Shown: one piece after another, positions 4,614 through 7,422 of the stretch
Layout: each line of letters opens with the position of its first letter
Numbering within the stretch: position 1 is the stretch's first letter
NCBI GenBank assembly: GCA_021641225.1
Contig: JAJWXI010000086.1
Location: 1 to 7,422 of the forward strand
Direction: 5' to 3'
DNA length: 7,422 nt
Source of the DNA: Collinsella aerofaciens
GTDB taxonomy: Bacteria > Actinomycetota > Coriobacteriia > Coriobacteriales > Coriobacteriaceae
Made by a program: the position numbers and the translations under genes
Notes under the pieces: model-generated
What the model saw: only the letters and a program-made list of their open reading frames with translations
Told to the model about the DNA's origin: nothing
Database searches by the model: none

Positions 4614-5483
4614 ATGCAGACGGGCATGTATGCGATCAGCGAGATGGCGAGCTTGTTTAATGTTTCGCGCCAAACGCTCATTTACTACGACAAGATCGGT
4701 CTGTTTAAACCCGCCGTGGTGAACGAAAAAGGCTACCGTTTCTATTCGCCCACGCAGATCCCGCTCATGCGTCTGATCTGCATGTTGCGCGACCTGGGGC
4801 TCGAGCTCGACGAGGTCGACCGCCTAACCTCGACGTTCGACATTGGCGAGATGACCGATCACCTGCGCTCGCGGGTGCAAGCGCTCGATGAACAGATCGC
4901 CGGCCTCAAAGCCGAGCGCGCGAGTGTGCAGGAGCGTCTGAGCTTTTACGACGAGGCGGTTTACTGGCGCGAGCGCGAGGGCAAGCCGGAGCTCAAACAG
5001 TTTGAGCGCCGCTACGTGGTCTTTGAGGGGTTTCCGGGCGATATCGAGCGCGGCCGCTCGATGCTTCACCCCACGCTCATGCGGGCGATTCTGCGCATGC
5101 GTACGTTGACGGGCACGCGCCCCATGCGCGGCTGGGGCGCCATGCTGCGTCGCGAGGCGCTGCATTCCGACGACCCCATTGCCGGCGCCGGCTCCTTTGC
5201 CGTGCTGCCGCGCGGTGCCGAGGAGCTGCTGCCGAGCGATCCCGCCGAGCTGGCAGAGATCGGCATCGAAGTGCTGCCCGAGGGCACGTATCTGTGCATG
5301 AGCCGCTGGGGCATGCCATACGAGCCCGAGGGCATCCGTGCCATCGTGGCCTGCATGGACAAGCACGCACTCCAGCCCATCGGCAACGCCTACGACTTTT
5401 GCTACCTCGATACCACGAGCTACGACGAGTCCCACCAAGAAGACTTCTGCTGCATCCAGATCCCCGTCGCCCTCCAGATGTGA
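4614..5483 (+). CDS. MerR-family transcription regulator with C-terminal effector-binding (BmrR/GyrI-like) domain
   Basis: The 289-residue protein has BmrR-like size and order. The N-terminal winged helix (about 5-73) shows YAISEMASLFNVSRQTLIYYDKIGLFKP (6-33) and GYRFYSPTQIPLMRLICMLRDLGL (40-63). A dimerisation coiled coil follows (about 80-112). The C-terminal half (about 125-289) looks like a ligand-sensing GyrI-like fold, with paired stretches such as GAGSFAVLP (191-199) and EGTYLCMSRWGM (223-234), and a cysteine pair at 279-280. The ATG at 4614 is chosen because GGAGG (4605-4609) precedes it; a GTG at 4599 would extend it through the ribosome site. MerR proteins of this type bind long-spacer promoters and activate them on ligand binding. 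Inference: it may regulate the transporter-ubiD-ubiX genes just upstream, but no operator is identified, and multidrug-type control of other genes is possible. Confidence 0.88.
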   Translation: MQTGMYAISEMASLFNVSRQTLIYYDKIGLFKPAVVNEKGYRFYSPTQIPLMRLICMLRDLGLELDEVDRLTSTFDIGEMTDHLRSRVQALDEQIAGLKAERASVQERLSFYDEAVYWREREGKPELKQFERRYVVFEGFPGDIERGRSMLHPTLMRAILRMRTLTGTRPMRGWGAMLRREALHSDDPIAGAGSFAVLPRGAEELLPSDPAELAEIGIEVLPEGTYLCMSRWGMPYEPEGIRAIVACMDKHALQPIGNAYDFCYLDTTSYDESHQEDFCCIQIPVALQM

Positions 5484-5504
5484 CAAGGGGGCTGCTCCTT
5501 CGTC
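5484..5504 (+). repeat. Degenerate small hairpin abutting the MerR stop codon
   Basis: AAGGGG (5485-5490) pairs with CTCCTT (5495-5500), one G-T wobble, loop GCTG. The 20 bases from the last stop-codon base (5483-5502) match 13 of 20 positions with the block at 421-440, which begins at the same point relative to the idi stop. It is probably a diverged copy of the same unit. Confidence 0.35.
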
Positions 5505-5528
5505 GCATTCGTGGTGTGGCTGCTGCCT

Positions 5529-5593
5529 AAACCGTCACAACATTCGGCGAAAATCTCGAAATCGAGGAAAAGCGTCGAATGTTGTGACGGTTT
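5529..5593 (+). repeat. 65-bp palindromic repeat, copy 2 (possible 3'-end terminator)
   Basis: Same length and orientation as the copy at 449-513, with three differences: two in the stem (A-T to G-T and T-G to C-G, both still able to pair) and one in the inner tetraloop (AAAA to AAAT). Arms 5529-5549 and 5573-5593 give 21 pairs. The right arm ends in four T's (5591-5594). It lies 45 nt after the MerR stop and could terminate that transcript. Confidence 0.85.
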
Positions 5594-5632
5594 TCGTGCC
5601 CGGCGCGGGTGAGCTTCCGTGCCATCTGGGGG

Positions 5633-5638
5633 TATAAG
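5633..5638 (+). promoter_or_regulatory. Possible -10 box for the membrane-protein gene
   Basis: TATAAG lies 41 nt upstream of the ATG at 5680, just after the repeat that may terminate the MerR transcript. No good -35 box is seen at 16-18 nt spacing, so this is only a candidate. Confidence 0.3.
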
Positions 5639-5679
5639 GCTAGCAAGTGTTTATTTGCGAGGCCTAAGGGGCGCCCCGT

Positions 5680-6549
5680 ATGGATATCGATAACTTTGAA
5701 TGGTGGTATAGCGAGGGCGAGGCTCCGGACGAAGAGTGGGACGAGCCCGCGCCGCGTGACGTGTCGAGCGACGAGGACGAGACCGGCAACGTCGTCGTCG
5801 CCGACTCGGACGCCGCCCTCGACCCCGTCGAGCCCCTAACCTTTGAACAGGCCTGGGCCCAGGCCGAGGCAGACGAGGCCAAGGCCGACGCTACGGCCAC
5901 GCTCGGCGAGCCAGCCGACATGTCCATCTCGCCGGCAAAGACCCCGCAGCCGCGCCACACCATCGACCCCGACAGCACGGCATCTTTCAGCATTCTCGAC
6001 GTGCCCGCGCAGGGTGCCCAGGCGCCTGCGCCCACGCATCGCCCCGACCTGGCTCGCGAGGAAGACGCGGGCCGCCGCTCTCCGCTCGGCCCCATTCTCA
6101 TCGCCTTCATGGCCGGCGTTATCGCCTGCTCGGCAATCGGCAGCATCTGGGGTCATGTCGAGCAGCAGCGCCAAGACGCCGCCAAGGTCGAGATGTCCGT
6201 CGAGCAATCGCTCAGCCGCACGCGCTCGGTGCATGTATCGGTCGAGGTCAAGGACGGCGCGACATGGGACACCGCCCGCGGCGACAGCCAGATGCTCATC
6301 CATATCGTGGGCCGCACACTCAGGGGACAGGCGATTGACGAGTATCAATATGTCAACTCCGCTGGTGACGGCATCGAACTCAAGCCCGGCGACTACGAGC
6401 TTACGGTCGACGAGCCGCCCGTCGCCACCGATGGCACGCGCTTCCGCGCCTCAAAGCGCATGGTTCCCGTGAGCTTTAACTCGCAGGCGCCCGATACGGT
6501 CGACAGCACGCCGCAGGGCGGGTTTGACCTTTACGCAATCGCTCAATAA
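5680..6549 (+). CDS. Hypothetical single-pass membrane protein with acidic N-terminal tail
   Basis: I do not recognise this 289-residue protein. Residues 1-130 are very acidic, rich in Asp, Glu, Ala and Pro, low in complexity and probably disordered (EWWYSEGEAPDEEWDEPAPR at 7-26). Arg132-Arg133 precede one hydrophobic segment (about 136-157), which by the positive-inside rule puts the N-terminus in the cytoplasm and the rest outside. A short charged, Gln-rich linker (160-180) leads to a beta-rich domain (about 181-289) containing HVSVEVKDGATW (185-196), GIELKPGDYELTVDEPP (231-247) and a Phe/Tyr C-terminus, perhaps Ig- or adhesin-like. There is no signal peptide or sortase motif. The ribosome site is weak (AAGGGG, 5666-5671), and a 10-bp palindrome GGGGCGCCCC (5668-5677) overlaps it. 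No functional link to either neighbour is evident. Confidence 0.75.
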   Translation: MDIDNFEWWYSEGEAPDEEWDEPAPRDVSSDEDETGNVVVADSDAALDPVEPLTFEQAWAQAEADEAKADATATLGEPADMSISPAKTPQPRHTIDPDSTASFSILDVPAQGAQAPAPTHRPDLAREEDAGRRSPLGPILIAFMAGVIACSAIGSIWGHVEQQRQDAAKVEMSVEQSLSRTRSVHVSVEVKDGATWDTARGDSQMLIHIVGRTLRGQAIDEYQYVNSAGDGIELKPGDYELTVDEPPVATDGTRFRASKRMVPVSFNSQAPDTVDSTPQGGFDLYAIAQ

Positions 6550-6585
6550 CTGCGCCTGCCGCTTCTCCTTGCCGCCAAGAGTGGG

Positions 6586-6608
6586 ACAATAGCCCTCGAC
6601 ACTATTGT
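6586..6608 (+). promoter_or_regulatory. Inverted repeat upstream of the epimerase gene (operator candidate)
   Basis: Perfect 7-bp arms ACAATAG (6586-6592) and CTATTGT (6602-6608) with a 9-nt centre lie 20 nt before the ATG at 6629. Arm length and spacing suit a dimeric repressor site. The low GC of the arms and position 37 nt after the previous stop also allow a weak terminator. No regulator is identified. Confidence 0.3.
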
Positions 6609-6616
6609 TTACTTTT

Positions 6617-6621
6617 GGAGG
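6617..6621 (+). promoter_or_regulatory. Ribosome binding site of the epimerase gene
   Basis: GGAGG (within GGAGGAAG) is 7 nt from the ATG at 6629 and supports that start. Confidence 0.8.
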
Positions 6622-6628
6622 AAGTAGC

Positions 6629-7422
6629 ATGTCCACCGTCACTACCATCAAGCGCGGCGGCCTCACCGCGGCCATCGATTCCATGGGTGCCCAGCTCACG
6701 AGCCTTGCCCTCAACGGCAACGAGTATCTGTGGCAGGGCGACCCGGCCTTTTGGGGCAAGCACGCGCCCATTCTGTTCCCCATTGTGGGCTCGCTGCGCA
6801 ACAACACGGCGACGTCTGCGGCTGGCACCTGCGAGATGCCGCGCCACGGCCTCGCGCGCATCGTCGAGCACAAGCTGGTCGAGGTCTCCGAGGACGGCTC
6901 CTCGGTAACGTACGAGATCACCGATACGCCCGAGTCGCTCAAGGCGTTCCCGTTCCACTTTAAGCTCAACATGACCTATGCCCTGACTGGTGACGCCACG
7001 CTTACCCAGACCTTTGCCGTCACCAACACCGGCGACGTGGACCTGCCGTTCTCGGTGGGCGGCCACCCCGCATTCAACGTGCCCGCCCCCGGTGCCGAGG
7101 ACGAGGCGTTCGAGGATTACGAGCTGGCGTTTACCGAGGCTTGGACTAACGAGGCCCCCGTCATCATGCCCGATGGTCTCATGACGTTCGAGGGTAGCTA
7201 CAAGGCTCCCGATAACTCGGACGTGCTGCCCATCACACACCGCAGCTTCGATAACGACGCCATCATGTTCACCGATACTCCGGGCTCCACGCTCACGCTG
7301 CGCGGTCGCAAGTCGGGTCACGGCGTCAAGATCGACTTTGAGGGCTTTAAGTACATCGGCGTGTGGTCTGCCGCCAACGACGCCCCGTTTGTGGCGCTCG
7401 AGCCTTGGACCGGTCACACCAC
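6629..7422 (+). CDS. Aldose 1-epimerase family protein (LacX-like), 3' end outside window
   Basis: The frame runs open from the ATG to the window edge, giving 264 full codons of a family usually near 290-300 residues, so only the end is missing. Aldose 1-epimerases interconvert alpha and beta anomers of sugars in the cytoplasm; the LacX-like branch may act on other sugars or phosphosugars. Family features: MGAQLTSLALNGNEYLWQGD (19-38), HAPILFPIVGSLRNN (45-59; Arg57), RHGLAR (72-77; His73), FPFHF (107-111), SVGGHPAFNVP (142-152; His146 as expected catalytic acid) and LEPWTG (257-262; Glu258 as expected catalytic base). All expected active-site residues are present. It has its own ribosome site and a candidate operator, and no evident link to the decarboxylase genes. 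The substrate cannot be told. Confidence 0.9.
   Translation, partial: MSTVTTIKRGGLTAAIDSMGAQLTSLALNGNEYLWQGDPAFWGKHAPILFPIVGSLRNNTATSAAGTCEMPRHGLARIVEHKLVEVSEDGSSVTYEITDTPESLKAFPFHFKLNMTYALTGDATLTQTFAVTNTGDVDLPFSVGGHPAFNVPAPGAEDEAFEDYELAFTEAWTNEAPVIMPDGLMTFEGSYKAPDNSDVLPITHRSFDNDAIMFTDTPGSTLTLRGRKSGHGVKIDFEGFKYIGVWSAANDAPFVALEPWTGHT

Noticed and set aside
6602..7417. Minus-strand open frame opposite the epimerase gene
   Set aside because: The + strand frame carries all epimerase active-site motifs; the antisense product shows no family features.

Overview
The window looks like chromosomal DNA from a high-GC gut Coriobacteriia, most likely Collinsella or a close relative. This is inferred from the high GC content, the codon use (GCC, GGC, CTC and ATC dominate, with TTT still frequent for Phe), the AAGGAG/GGAGG ribosome sites, and the gene content. 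No rRNA or other marker gene is present to fix the taxon. All seven genes are on the + strand; the long minus-strand open frames are GC-rich shadows. No stretch longer than about 245 bases lacks a gene.

Layout. (1) Bases 2-421: the C-terminal part of a Nudix-fold isopentenyl-diphosphate isomerase-like protein (Idi). (2) Bases 422-664: a small hairpin at the stop codon, the first copy of a 65-bp palindromic repeat, and a terminator-like hairpin. (3) Bases 665-2122: a DASS/SLC13-type membrane transporter. (4) Bases 2265-3755: a UbiD-family decarboxylase that closely resembles gallate/hydroxyarylic acid decarboxylase subunit C (LpdC type). (5) Bases 3756-3954: a gap almost filled by a large folded inverted-repeat structure. 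(6) Bases 3955-4533: UbiX, the flavin prenyltransferase that makes the prenylated-FMN cofactor of UbiD, followed by a terminator. (7) Bases 4614-5483: a BmrR-like MerR regulator with a C-terminal effector domain, followed by the second copy of the 65-bp repeat. (8) Bases 5680-6549: an unrecognised single-pass membrane protein. (9) Bases 6629 to the window edge: an aldose 1-epimerase-family protein, cut by the window end.

How the genes may work together (inference). The transporter, UbiD-like enzyme, UbiX and MerR regulator together resemble an import-and-decarboxylate module for a hydroxylated aromatic acid such as gallate or protocatechuate. UbiX would supply prenyl-FMN, and the upstream Idi could feed the dimethylallyl group UbiX needs. 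MerR could sense the aromatic acid or its phenolic product. The membrane protein and the epimerase have no evident link to this module.

The most unusual non-coding signals are three. Two near-identical 65-bp palindromes lie just downstream of two unrelated genes, and their stem differences preserve base pairing. A 93-nt nested inverted repeat lies between ubiD and ubiX. A 10-bp hairpin carries the ubiD stop codon in its loop.
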